A stretch of DNA of 22,838 nt from Smittium mucronatum (GCA_001953115.1 LSSL01001296.1:3048-25885); one strand, 5' to 3'. Shown: positions 1 through 9,590, counted from the first letter of the stretch. Notes: generated from the sequence alone by a model not told the origin. Program-made: numbers and translations.

Positions 1-9
1 GGGGCTTAA

Positions 10-207
10 TATTGTACTTTTCTAAGTACACTAGACCAAAACTTCACACATTTGTACTATTATTGGTTGGGAATAGTGGAGACAGTGCACAGATATTTGG
101 AGGACAGCGATTCCAAAGGAATACCATCTCAAACAGGAGGAACAGATCTTTTGGCACAGCTGAGACATAGTCTAGTGCAAAATTCCAGCGTTCGACAGTC
201 AGACTGA
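10..207 (+). CDS. Possible 3' terminal exon, unknown protein (partial)
   Basis: From the TAA at 7-9, frame 1 stays open to a TGA at 205-207, giving about 65 residues. The later part looks like ordinary protein: acidic and polar, with a helix-like GTDLLAQLRHSLVQNS stretch near the end. GC is about 40%, far above the surrounding desert. A TTCTAAG at about 19-25 could be an intron acceptor, so the true exon may start near 26; the beginning of the gene would lie outside the window. Weaknesses: frame 3 on the same strand (3 to about 170) and one antisense frame (about 222 down to 49) are also open here, so strand and frame are not certain. I do not recognise the protein. The AATAAA signal and A tract downstream on the same strand favour the plus-strand reading. 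It could instead be the end of a retroelement. Confidence 0.3.
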   Translation, partial: YCTFLSTLDQNFTHLYYYWLGIVETVHRYLEDSDSKGIPSQTGGTDLLAQLRHSLVQNSSVRQSD

Positions 208-564
208 TCTCAGTGTACAACAGCTATTCGTAGGAAAGCCACGTCAATCAATCCCACGTTTGGTTAGGGGCCTAATTTTATTAGTCCTGTTAGAATTAGG
301 CTCTGACTAGGAGCTCAGTAGCTTCAATGAACTATTTTTCGTTAAAAAAGAGCTTAATTCTTGATTGCATGTAACCTCAGTCATCCATCCTACTTGAAGC
401 AATGCCAGGGGGGGTCTTTCGGTTGGTAGATTGAATCCTTTTCCCTAGGTACGCAGCCGGTAGTCCTTCAGAGATTATTATTGTATTTAGGATAATATTC
501 ATTTATATAGGACTTATTCTTTTTTCATATTTTTTTGGCATAGTTTTTAATGACGTTATCTTAC
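208..564 (+). other. GC-rich non-coding stretch, possible 3' UTR
   Basis: This follows the TGA of the possible terminal exon. GC stays near 40% until about 480, then drops sharply to desert level. No long open frame is seen. A 7-bp inverted repeat, CCTAATT...AATTAGG, lies at about 271-300, and there is a G7 run near 409-415. I compared it by eye with rRNA, SRP RNA, RNase P RNA and U-snRNA signatures and found no match. It may be a 3' untranslated region, part of a retroelement, or an unrecognised structured RNA. Confidence 0.3.
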
Positions 565-599
565 AATAAAATTACGTTATACAAAAAAAAAAAAAAAAA
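565..599 (+). other. AATAAA polyadenylation signal followed by A17 tract
   Basis: A canonical AATAAA sits at 565-570. Twelve bases later an uninterrupted run of 17 A begins (583-599), one of the longest homopolymers in the window. That spacing is what a polyadenylated transcript's 3' end would give. Two readings are possible: a normal gene end next to a chance A-run, or the tail of a retroposed copy (processed pseudogene, LINE or SINE). Confidence 0.45.
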
Positions 600-2719
600 G
601 GGAATAATTTTTTTTACAGAAAAATTTCAACCTACTGAAATTGGTTGGGTATTTCAGAAATAAAAAATTCTGTCTATCATAAAAAATCATGTTATATTTA
701 GATTTAAAATCTTGACAACTACAGTTATCTTTATATTTCAACTATTCTCCCATATATCATCCATTTCTTAAAAAAAATATAGAATAAATAAAAGAATTTT
801 TTTTGAAGCTTTACGAAAAAAGTTATTGAAACGTTACATGTTTTTAATTAATCATAAATTTATAATAATGTAAATCTTTTATTTCATCAAGATTAATTGT
901 TATTATCCAAGTAATGTAACACCGTATATGTAAAAATAGATTTTATTTTATTTTAGAAAATATTTTTGAAATTTTTATGCAGCTCATACAAAAAAAAACA
1001 TCAGCAGCTCACATATAAGGTAATGCACTAAATAAGAATTTATTAGGCGTGTAGAGAATTTGTTTTTATATATTACAATTAATATTATTTTTATTTTTGG
1101 TATTTTTCCTATAAAAATTAATTCTTTTTCTGGAAAAAAATAAGTGAAGAATTTATGCGTGTTAATAAGAAAATTTTGAAAATTTTGGAATGAAATACCA
1201 TGTTTTTTTGTTTTAAATTATGTAATTTTTTATAAATTTTATGACTTTCTGTTTTAAAAGCACCATTACACGCATTAAGCAAAGTCTAATAACGATTAAG
1301 CTAGATTATCAAATATTTTCGAAATGTGACCAAAGCATATAGATAAAAATGTGTAAACTTTTTTTTTTGAAATCTCGACAAGCTAGTTTAAAAGATTATG
1401 TATTTATAAAAATTATCTTATTTAAATAGATTTTTTAAAAAACAAAAAGAAACATTAATGCCTTCAATTTCAATGGAGACAATTAAAATTTAAAATTTAA
1501 AACATGATATTTTTTTCTATGAGAATAAACTTATGTTAAAAAATCCAATTATTAGATCAAATTCAGAATTTATTTTATGTTTTAGTATTAATTATCATAA
1601 TATTTATCTCTTTATTTGAGTCAATGAAATAATGATTTTAAACTGAGAATCGATTGATATTTGCTCGAAAACACTCCTTGATTAATTAATTTTAATGTTT
1701 TTGAGCTTTTTACCTTTCGGGAACAGAAAAATGTAGGAAAAAAAATTTAATATAAGTTTAGGAATTATTTTAAATATATTTAAAACATACAAATAATATC
1801 GAAAAAGTATATAAGTGGTCAGTAAATTTATTTAAAATAAATACCAATTAATATTAATAATTAATATCAAGACAGTTAAAAATAGAACTGTGTATTACTC
1901 ATCAAAATAACTAAGCGAAACCTGTCTTGCAATTAATATGTGATTTTAATATTATGATGTATAATAATGGTAAATAGTGACTTTTAGTTTTCTTGTTTTT
2001 TATTATACGAAAATCAAAATTAAAACTGTATTTAGTGATTGTGTAAAGATTAATTATTTCGTATAGAATCTCATCTGCATAAGAATAATAAATAAATATT
2101 TTTTATTTCGTGCAAGAGCATAAAAGTCTTTAACTATTCTCTAAAAAAAAAAAAGAAATTCAACCATAAAATTCCGGATAACAGTATTATTAAGATACTA
2201 AACGTTAATATTAATTTTTTAAAAAATCAATTTACATTTAACCAAATGTATGATCTAATTAAAAAAAAGTACATTTCAGTAAATACTTTTAAATCTGTCT
2301 ATTTTTGATAAATCTATTTAGGGAGACTTGTTTTATTGCGAATAGCTAAGCAAGTAAAGTCTCTAAAATCAGAAGTAAAAAAAATTGATTAAATAACGAA
2401 GGGTATTTATCAAAATCGAATCAGTTAATATTCCTCTCCTTCGGCAAAAATTGAATAGACAAAATCAAATATCATCTAAATGAAATTATTTGAAATTTAA
2501 AAAATATATTTTTCGTAATATCACGGTTGTCTAAATTATTATCAAGTCATAAAAGACATAATATGGGGAAATTTTTTTGATTTTGTGTATTTTATGCATT
2601 TATTAAGCCGTCTTTATAGTATTGTATTGATTGGTCTATAGAAAAATCGTTAAATCAGTTAAATTTTATAACAAAAATTTAAGCAAAGAAAGGATGAGTA
2701 ATGAAAAAAAATATGGTCT
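600..2719. other. AT-rich desert, no gene seen
   Basis: About 2.1 kb of sequence near 20% GC with short homopolymers and simple ATTAAT-type palindromes (for example about 1846-1866). I see no supported ORF, RNA gene or mobile element. The only mark is a weak stem, GAGACTTG (2323-2330) against CAAGTAAAGTCTC (2351-2363), which is not enough to call. The right edge may contain the last exon of the minus-strand gene if its terminal intron is real (stop at 2720-2722). Confidence 0.6.
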
Positions 2720-2780
2720 TCAAGGTTGTGGATGGTAAAGTGAAAGCGAAAAAAAATAGCACTTACAGCGATTATTATAA

Positions 2781-5643
2781 TTAACGCTTGATAATATTTC
2801 TTACTAATATGTTTGAAAAGTCTCTAATAAGCGATGAAGACGAGCCAGCCATTTTATACGCGTAATAAACTAATGTAGCGCAAATAATTAAAAAATTAAA
2901 AACTTGTAGATAAAAGTAAAAGTAATTAAAATATCTCAACAGCAAAAATAGGCAACAGGGGCTTACATAATAAAATAAAACCAAATGAATTGTTTTTTTC
3001 TCTCAAAAAAAGATATTTTTTTCTTGATGGGCTGGATAATAACCTAGTCACAATAAATAAAAATGTTTAAAAATATATAAAATGGTGTTAGATACTAAGA
3101 GAGATAAAAATCTGAGCAAATTTTCAATGTAAAAATAATTGTAAGCATATGATATAATTATTAATTGAAGATAATAACTGTGATATATTTGAAAATTAAT
3201 GAATATAACTTACGAGTATAGTAGTAGGATTGGGATGGCTTTTCCAAAAACTAATCCAGTTACATCAGAAAGGAGATTAAGTACTTCAATATTCGAATAA
3301 GTACAAAAATCAATACCATCAAGGCAAAAACCGTGTGAAATTTCAAGGTTCAATTTTGAGAGCAGGTAGCTAAACCTCCTACTCCATCCAATATAGCCCC
3401 ATGAGTTGGAATAGCTGTTTGGAACTATATTGTTCACTAAAAATTCTGGGGTTTCTGGCCTGTTACATGGCAGTTTGAAGAGAGTATCATTCAAGTTTGG
3501 TTTAACATCAGAGATGATTTGTTCATAATCGGCAGAGTATAACTCTGATTGTAGCTTTATCAATTGATTTGATAATGGAGAAACAAGGAATAGGATGCTT
3601 CTGGGAGAGAATATTAGATGGACTAGAAAATAATATGAAGCCAAAGCAGTGATGTAGTAATATTTAGATACCCCGTTGGGGTCATTATTTTTAAAGTAAG
3701 AGAGAGTAAGGTATCCATACACGAAGGAGTTTCCGATTTTTGGAAGATTTTTTGTTGTAAGCGTCAGAATTTCAATTCCGAAACTGGGTAAAGTGTAGGA
3801 GTTGTTGATTCTTTTGAACTTATACCTTTCAAGGGTACATAAAAGGAGGATCTTGTTCATGAAGTTGGATATTATACGAAGAGCTATTGAACCACCAAAC
3901 AGTTTCAAAATTTTTTTCAATTGGATCATCGATTCAAAAAAATTTCGATTCTTTGATTTTGAAAAAATTGAACTATTTAAATTATTTTAGAAGATTCGTC
4001 ATCAGGAAGTATATAGTTTTTTTAAAAAAAATAAAATAAAATGGGAGCCTACATCAATTCTCGGACGCATAAAGAGGAAACTATTGGTTGTAAAGCGGAA
4101 AGTCCACTCGTTGTAAAGAAAAAAATATAATATAGTGGACCTTTGGTGGGAAATGAAAGGGATGAAACATTGTCTTTTTTAACAATACTTGGAGCTAACT
4201 TATCAGAATACTTATCCTGATATTTTAGCTGAGAGCTTAAGATATTTGAGGTGATATTGCCATCGAGATCATTACTGTCAATCTCGAGAGTGTTCAAAAA
4301 CCCGCGGTTTTGGACATTCAAGGTCTCGGATTGGATATTGGGGGGTTTTTCAGAACTGCCTATACTATTCAAACATTTTGGGTCATTATGAGAATAATCG
4401 TAGTTGTCTAAATATCTGATTATATTAGGGTTAACAGGAGGATAAGATGCAGAATCAAAGTTTGGGTGGTTGTTATACAATTTAGAAGAATTTGATTCTT
4501 TGGAATTATTAAAGGAATGATGGTATGCATAAGGGCTAATTTCATCGCTAGTACTGGAGGAATCGAAGTATAGCAGCTCCTCAGAATCGTAAATTAAGCT
4601 AGGTTCTCGAGAAGAAATAATCGATCGACTATCTGAGGTTCCGATGGAAAAATTAGAGTCGGAGTCACTTATGTTTCTAGATATTTTGGGGATTGAGTTT
4701 TTATGTTTATGCTTTTTTTTCGAGCTTTTATTTTTTAACTTTCTAAAAGAAAAGTAGCTTTCATCAGTTTTCAATGGAAAAGGTTCAGCGCTGGTCCATT
4801 CTTGAAGATAATTTGAATTAATGTAAGAGTCAAATTTTCCGTAATCGTAATTGTTGTTTAATAAAGTTTCGTTGCTGGTTACTGGAGTTTCGTTAATGTT
4901 TTCAGAAGAATGGATTTCGCCAAGATTTATGATATCTATTATATTATATAATAGTGATATAAAAAAGATATTAGAGAAAAGTGTGAGGATAGGAAAATAA
5001 AGTTGATCTTGAATGATTTTTTTTAAAAAAAAAAAGTGAGTTATTTATTACCAAATAAATTAGGTTCAAAATGCTTATTTGAACTATCAAAATTGCTTGA
5101 CTTATTAAATGAGTGTAATGAGGCTTGATTTGACGTTCTAAAGGATTTTTGAGCCCCTTTAATTATATGGTTGCTATAATCGGTAAATCTAGATGACACA
5201 GAATCACTTTCAGAAACCTCGGAATTACCTTCATATAAAAATCCCCAATTCGATTTTGTATCCGCAGACAGAGAAGTGCGTGTTGTGCTTGGCCGACTAA
5301 GGCTGTCTAATTGTTCCTTGAGGATCAAATCTCGATTTTTGCTAGCACTGATGTATAAAGCTTCGGTGTCTTGAGAAATCCCATAACCATATTTGTAAGG
5401 GTGTCTTTGAAAATTTCGAATGGGGTTTGTTGATATAGAAAGATTTGGTAAACGGGAATTTGAATTGTTTTTAATCAGTGGATGTTTAGGGATATTGTTT
5501 TTTGGGGGGTTTATGAATGAATTTTCAAAATCTTTATCGTTATTCTTGTTTAGTAAATAATTGAAACTATGATTGTTGCTAGCGTATTCTAAATATTTGG
5601 GACTTGTAGGGAAACTTTCATCATCGAATCTGAAGTCAGTCAT
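2781..5643 (-). CDS. Spliced gene, predicted multi-pass membrane protein, unknown family
   Basis: Seen: exons 5643-5052, 5007-4053, 3972-3214, 3177-3096, 3043-2967 and 2934-2781 join with matching phases (1, 2, 2, 0, 2) into about 872 codons. Exons 1-3 are at about 35% GC and are well supported; exons 5-6 are less sure. Residues 1-197 are S/N-rich and probably disordered. Membrane-like segments lie at about 200-225, 488-512, 538-561, 620-646, 770-796 and 823-850. Between the first two is a hydrophilic region with a lysine/histidine patch near 288-301. The start is the ATG at 5641-5643, in the context AAAAATGACT. Alternatives: no splicing after exon 4 gives a stop at 3048-3050 (about 813 residues), and a further intron (2804-2762) gives a stop at 2720-2722 (about 878). 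Inferred: an integral membrane protein with long hydrophilic, probably cytosolic, parts. No motif let me name the family. No enzyme active site is evident. Confidence 0.7.
2935..2966 (-). other. Possible intron 5 (32 nt)
   Basis: Donor AT|GTAAGCCCC and acceptor TTGAG|A, phase 2, forming an Ile codon and opening the final hydrophobic exon (about 823-865). At 32 nt it would be the shortest intron of the gene and its branch site is not obvious. The downstream frame stays open through the intron as well, so the sequence does not force this splice by itself. Confidence 0.4.
3044..3095 (-). other. Possible intron 4 (52 nt)
   Basis: Donor TTA|GTATCT and acceptor GACTAG|G, phase 0. It is optional: without it the frame runs 15 more codons to a TGA (3048-3050) and the protein ends there. 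With it, a 25-residue lysine-rich stretch follows and leads to a good GTAAGC donor. Confidence 0.45.
3178..3213 (-). other. Intron 3 (36 nt)
   Basis: Strong donor C|GTAAGT and acceptor TCACAG|T, with CATTAAT upstream as a possible branch site. The TAA in the donor is the apparent stop of exon 3 if unspliced. Splicing completes a Ser codon and opens a hydrophobic exon of at least 27 residues. Phase 2. Confidence 0.75.
3973..4052 (-). other. Intron 2 (80 nt)
   Basis: Donor GAT|GTAGGC, acceptor AAATAG|T with an AATAATTTAA branch-like stretch before it. The exon frame would otherwise stop at the TAG inside the donor. Splicing joins AT to T as an Ile codon and continues without a stop through about 250 residues. 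GTAGGC is a weaker donor than the others, but it is the only GT between the end of the open frame and the acceptor. Phase 2. Confidence 0.72.
5008..5051 (-). other. Intron 1 (44 nt)
   Basis: Donor G|GTAATAAAT, acceptor TTCAAG|A. Without splicing the frame hits a TAA three codons after the donor. Removing the 44 nt joins TTT G to AT CAA, making an Asp codon, and the frame then stays open for about 318 codons. The intron contains T11 followed by A8. Phase 1. Confidence 0.8.
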
Positions 5644-5810
5644 TTTTGAACAAAAATATATAAAAGGTTATATGAAAAGTAGGATACGTGAGCACTAAAA
5701 TAAGTTACTCGAAGGGGTGTGTAAATAGGTTCCTCGGCCTTATAAAGGCGACACAGTTCCAAGTTTGTTAATTATTAGCACGTGAAAAAAAAAGGGTCAA
5801 TTTGACCTAG
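5644..5810 (-). promoter_or_regulatory. Upstream region of the membrane-protein gene with three palindromes
   Basis: Directly upstream of the minus-strand ATG, GC is higher than in the desert. It holds an AT box (TTTTATATATTTTTG, about 5652-5667) close to the ATG; GCCTT-ATA-AAGGC (5737-5749), which includes a TATAAA on the plus strand; a perfect CACGTG E-box-type hexamer (5779-5784); and GGTCAA-T-TTGACC (5795-5807), a perfect inverted repeat with one central base. CACGTG is a known bHLH/bZIP site type in fungi, plants and animals. That these sites work here is inference from position only. Confidence 0.4.
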
Positions 5811-6112
5811 CTCTTTTAGGTTATTACTATAAAGCCATTTCTAGTAAACAAAATATAAAAATAATGCCTCTAGTTGCCATGGAATAAAATGCTGATTTTA
5901 AACATTGTATTATGGGAAATTATTGGATATCACTAATAAAGATACTAAATACTATATGGCGATATTATAACTGGAATCAATCAACAATATGGATTAACAA
6001 AAATGACATAAATTACCTATCCACACAATTACTTAATAATGCAAATTTACCAATATGGATACATAACACTAATTTATGGCGATTCTTTTAAAAGCCCTAT
6101 CTTCTTAACCTT

Positions 6113-6290
6113 TTAACTCTTTCGTCTCCATGAGTGCAAAGTACTCCGATTAGCTAAATATATTTAACCTCATTTGCCAATTTCAACAGTTTGGCCAATA
6201 GAATGTTAATTTTTTGAATTGAAATCAAGGCAACATAAATACTGGAAATGAAAATGGCACGAAATGGCCCACCAGCGACGAAAGAGTTAA
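6113..6290. mobile_element. TTAA-flanked MITE-like element, about 170 bp
   Basis: CTCTTTCGTC at 6117-6126 and its exact reverse complement at 6277-6286 form 10-bp perfect terminal inverted repeats, each bordered outside by TTAA (6113-6116 and 6287-6290). The inner 170 bp has no coding capacity. TTAA target duplication is the hallmark of the piggyBac superfamily, and the TTAACTCTTTCG terminus resembles the TTAACCCTTT ends often seen in that group. TTAA is common in such AT-rich DNA, so the assignment rests on the inverted repeats. Non-autonomous; mobilised, if ever, by a transposase encoded elsewhere. Confidence 0.6.
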
Positions 6291-6360
6291 ATCATTGATT
6301 AATTGCACTTTATATCATTCATAGCCAATAAAAATAGAATAAAATCATAGCGCATTAGAA

Positions 6361-6490
6361 TTTCCACATTTTATTAATAATTACATTCTTTTTGTAATCC
6401 CAATTTTGAATTACTGGATAATTTTATAAATTTTATAATGGAGCTATTTCCAAATTAAGAAAGTGGTAAAATTTTAAAATAGAAGCTACC
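6361..6490. repeat. Diverged direct repeat, copy 1
   Basis: Its best core, about 6449-6485 (CAAATTA-GAAAGT-GTAAA-TTTTAAA...GAAG), recurs in the same orientation at 7025-7060. Weaker similarity extends about 90 bases upstream in both copies. Probably two members of an old interspersed repeat family; no ends or coding capacity could be defined. Confidence 0.45.
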
Positions 6491-6498
6491 ACATCATA

Positions 6499-6546
6499 AG
6501 AGAACCTCCCATAATCTGATTCTTTAGCCCACCAGAATTTTTGCTT
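6499..6546. repeat. Short repeat with AGAACCTCCCATAAT and CCACCAGA, copy 1
   Basis: Shares AGA/GGACCTCCCAT-AT, then CCACCAGA or CACACCAGA, then TT-GCT, in the same order and orientation with 7453-7503. Roughly 60-70% identity by eye over 50 bases. Remnant of an interspersed repeat. Confidence 0.4.
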
Positions 6547-6943
6547 ATAAATGTTGCTGATTTTCATTTTAATAGCTTTTTAGGTTTATAATATGTTGTT
6601 TATTTTCTGTTCAAAGAATCAAAGCAACAAATTTAACAAATAATAATTTTCAAATTTCCAAAGTTAGGAAATTTACCACAATTTTGTTAAACATTCAGCA
6701 TTCTAGCCAATAATATATATTTTTAAAAATTAACGTATATGTCTTGTTATAAAAAAGCGTCTGATCTGTAAAAGAATCTTCTATTTTAACAATTTCGATT
6801 GGCATAACTTCCTAAAATACCCAATAATATAAAAAACTCTTTTCAAGACTAGACTTTTTTTTACTGTTTAAATTATTGGATATATTTTATTTTATTTTTA
6901 CTCCAAACCAATAAATTTGTGAATACATGCTGGATCTATAAAC

Positions 6944-7065
6944 ATTTCCCACTATTCCAATAGAAAATATCTTTGGTAATTGTATTACCCAATACTTTTA
7001 TATTTTATCATTCTAGTATATTTTCAAATTAGGAAAGTAGTAAATTTTTAAATGAGAAGTGTCCG
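6944..7065. repeat. Diverged direct repeat, copy 2
   Basis: Partner of the copy at 6361-6490. The upstream part shares TTTCC-AC and TTTTAT blocks; the last 40 bases align almost without gaps. It ends about 50 bases before the larger TTAA element. Confidence 0.45.
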
Positions 7066-7116
7066 CTCTCAAAATGAATCTCTGATATGCAAAAATTATT
7101 AATCCTATCTTAACAT

Positions 7117-7393
7117 TTAACCCCATCTGGACCCAAATTTGTGCATCACTCCTATTTTCGTTTACTAACCATTTCAATTGGTTTATTTTTTTGATTTATC
7201 CAATAATGTACAAATATTATTTTTTAGCCCTTTAAGGGCCTATTGCACAAAAATTGCTTTCATTTTATGACCAATGTTATCAAATATACGAAATAATAGA
7301 ATTTCATTGGATATATCAAGAAAATGGGCTAATTGTGATAATTAATAAGCACTAATGGGAGTGAGGCACAGATTTGGGCCCGGAAACGGTTAA
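7117..7393. mobile_element. TTAA-flanked MITE-like element, about 269 bp, 36-bp inverted ends
   Basis: 7121-7156 and the reverse complement of 7354-7389 match at 28 of 36 positions, including a core CCCAAAT-TGTGC-TCACTCC. Both ends are bordered by TTAA (7117-7120, 7390-7393). The interior has no long ORF. The ends share TTAACC with many piggyBac-type elements. The mismatches between the two ends, and the lack of any transposase, mark it as an old non-autonomous copy. It lies in a zone of other decayed repeats. Confidence 0.68.
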
Positions 7394-7452
7394 ACTGTAG
7401 CTCTGAATAAAAAATGAAAGCCATTTTTGTATATTTGGCCCTAAAATGGCTC

Positions 7453-7503
7453 AGAGGACCTCCCATTATTGCTTTTCCATATTTGGCACACCAGACGTTT
7501 AGC
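7453..7503. repeat. Short repeat with AGGACCTCCCATTAT and CACCAGA, copy 2
   Basis: Partner of 6499-6546. In copy 1 this block directly follows the 6361-6490 repeat. In copy 2 it lies on the far side of the 7117-7393 element from the 6944-7065 repeat. That would fit one longer repeat whose second copy was split by the MITE insertion, though the extra spacer on both sides is not fully explained. Confidence 0.38.
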
Positions 7504-7509
7504 TACATT

Positions 7510-9510
7510 AGTTTCCTATTTCCCTTTTTGGAAAAACAATTTTTCCAATTTTAAAATTTCATTCGTTATAGAATATGTTTTTTCAATCGAAAAATAGCTC
7601 AATTAAAATAATAAAAATCATTATTTCTTAATTTAGTAAATTACTGGTCTGATTTGAAAAATAGTGATTTTTGCCAATAAGCTATTCTACTTAGTGTATA
7701 ACTATTGATATAAATGTTTAATTAAAGTAAAGATATCCTGAATGCTTAAACCCTTTAAAAAAACTATGTTCTATCGATTAATTGCTTATAAATTAGATAA
7801 AAAAATACCCTAAACAAAAAATAGACGATGTAAGTCCAGTTTTTTTTTAGTTTAGATTTTTTTCAATCTAGTTTCATTTGTACTATAGCCTTTGAAACTG
7901 CTTAAATTATAACAGCTCTGTTCGATACGGTAGCTCTTTTATTCCAAAAAAACAGATGAGCTTCTTAATGAGATTTATGTAATAGAAATCACATCGCCAA
8001 TATCGAAATTAATACCATTTTAATTTTAAAAAAACCCGTGTTTACATCTTTTTTATGGCGTGTTCTTAAAATGAAAATTACGGGAAAAAAGGAAAATCGG
8101 ATAATAGTTTGACTTAATTTGGATAATCTTTAAACTATTACCATTTTTTGGGTAGAATATCTATTTTAAGCTGATTTGAACAACGATTTGTTAGCTTTAT
8201 ACCTTATATTTCATTTTACTCAGGGGTTTTATATTTTTTGCAAGAAAATGTTTATTAATTGCGAATAAAATGGTATCATAAATACCTAATAATATAATTT
8301 ATATTTCGATTTTATGTTTTTTTGTTAAAATGATTTTCTCTCAGAATATTAAAGGGTAAATCAATATAAAGATACGAAAATAGCTCCACCAAATGAATTG
8401 AATTATAAAAAAGAAAATTTCGATAAATTAAGGCTAATATTTAATATTAATTACTTTGTATATAAGTAAATTTATTATTGTGAATTTAAATTGAAATTTT
8501 CTCACATTTATTTCCCCAAAAATCACCCTAAAACATTGGAATGATGTTAAATTGGCCGGGTCTGTATTTACAGAGTTTGAAAATAAATGCGAAGTTTAAG
8601 AATTGATTTTAAATAATTTTGAAGAGTTTTTATATAAATTTTCATCTTTATATCAGAATTAATTATATTGAATATTTCAGATATATGAATATTAATTTTA
8701 GCAAAAAAGATAAACTTAGGTTCAAATGCCCATTCAAAAAACTGCCGAAATAACCAAAATGAGTATAAAAATGATGATCCATAAAATAAACACTTAGCTC
8801 ATCAACAATAAAGTTAAAGTGGGAAGAGGAAAAAAATCCTTCGGATGCGGAAAAAATAATGAAAGATTATAAAATCTATGAAATTTTTTTGAAATTCATA
8901 TGCTTAAATTATCTGTACCAACCACTGCTAAAGATAATATATTTTGGACCAATATCGAAACCGTATAGCATTGAATGACATTTTTTTTATCAGCAGCGGC
9001 TAAAATACCAAAGGGATCTATTTGTGAGTATTAATTCTAATTTCGGGCTAATTAAGCGATATTAACCAGTAATTTTTGTATGTATACATAAATTTTCAAT
9101 TTATAATTCATAATTAAGATTTATCTATTTTAAAAAAAGTTAATACAAAAGAAAAATTTTGAGTTCTAAAAAAAAATTTCAGCAAAAATTTACGAATAGA
9201 GCTTTTTCAGGTTTAATAATTTAGTTTCTAAATAAAAACTTGCAGGAATTCGAGAAAATAAGCTGTTAATTATGCCAAAAAAAAAGGCATTAAATAGGGG
9301 TACCCAAAATCCAATATGAGTAGTTTTTTGCCTGGGTGTGTATATGATTTTATATATAAAAGAAGGGGGGGTAATTTTTTGCACCAAAAATAAACAAATT
9401 CTTGAATTTTTAGCCAAGCTACAAGTGAAAATGTTTAAAAAAAACTTTGAAAGCAATTAATTTTAGATAAGGACAGATTTTTCTAAGTCATAGAAAATTT
9501 TATGGTTTTT
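7510..9510. other. AT-rich stretch without a supported gene
   Basis: About 2 kb of mixed composition. Slightly GC-richer patches lie near 8540-8590, 8700-9010 and 9270-9380. Two stop-free minus-strand stretches occur (8866-8663 and 9456-9190, the latter with no ATG), but both are within what chance gives at this base composition. No RNA gene or repeat could be defined. Confidence 0.5.
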
Positions 9511-9511
9511 A

Positions 9512-9590
9512 AAGTTCCTTGAACCAATTCTCAGTGGGTATGGAGCTGCTAGGGCGACGAATCAGAGTTGGGTAGGAAATTTTTTCTATT
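9512..9590 (+). repeat. tRNA-like short repeat (SINE-like), copy A
   Basis: Shares with 12080-12150 the ordered blocks CCTT, CCAAT, CAGTGG, TA-GGAGC, CTAG-G-GAC, GAGT-GG and a run of T. The best part is about 75% identical over 65-70 bases. It is a local GC peak in the desert. No target-site duplications were found. Confidence 0.45.

Noticed and set aside
49..222. Antisense open frame of about 58 codons across the GC-rich island
   Set aside because: Sense frame 1 has a more natural composition and a poly(A) signal downstream; the antisense reading was kept only as a caution.
1..480. Possible rRNA or other structural RNA because of the high GC
   Set aside because: No match by eye to conserved LSU/SSU, SRP, RNase P, U2, U3 or U6 motifs.
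2323..2363. Stem GAGACTTG / CAAGTAAAGTCTC
   Set aside because: Interrupted pairing and a long loop; such short stems are common by chance.
2701..2784. Short plus-strand frame of 27 codons rich in lysine
   Set aside because: Too short, and it overlaps the possible last exon of the minus-strand gene.
3802..3990. 62-codon plus-strand frame
   Set aside because: It lies antisense to exon 3 and intron 2 of the minus-strand gene, which has far better support.
8718..8730. GGTTCAAATGC as a tRNA B-box
   Set aside because: No A-box or cloverleaf can be formed upstream.
8663..8866. 67-codon stop-free minus-strand stretch with aromatic-rich translation
   Set aside because: No early ATG (only the last 39 codons follow one), no clear splice sites, and length within chance expectation.
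9190..9456. 88-codon minus-strand frame
   Set aside because: It begins at TTG, contains no ATG, and has a length expected by chance a few times in this much AT-rich DNA. Its mild GC rise may come from decayed repeat sequence.
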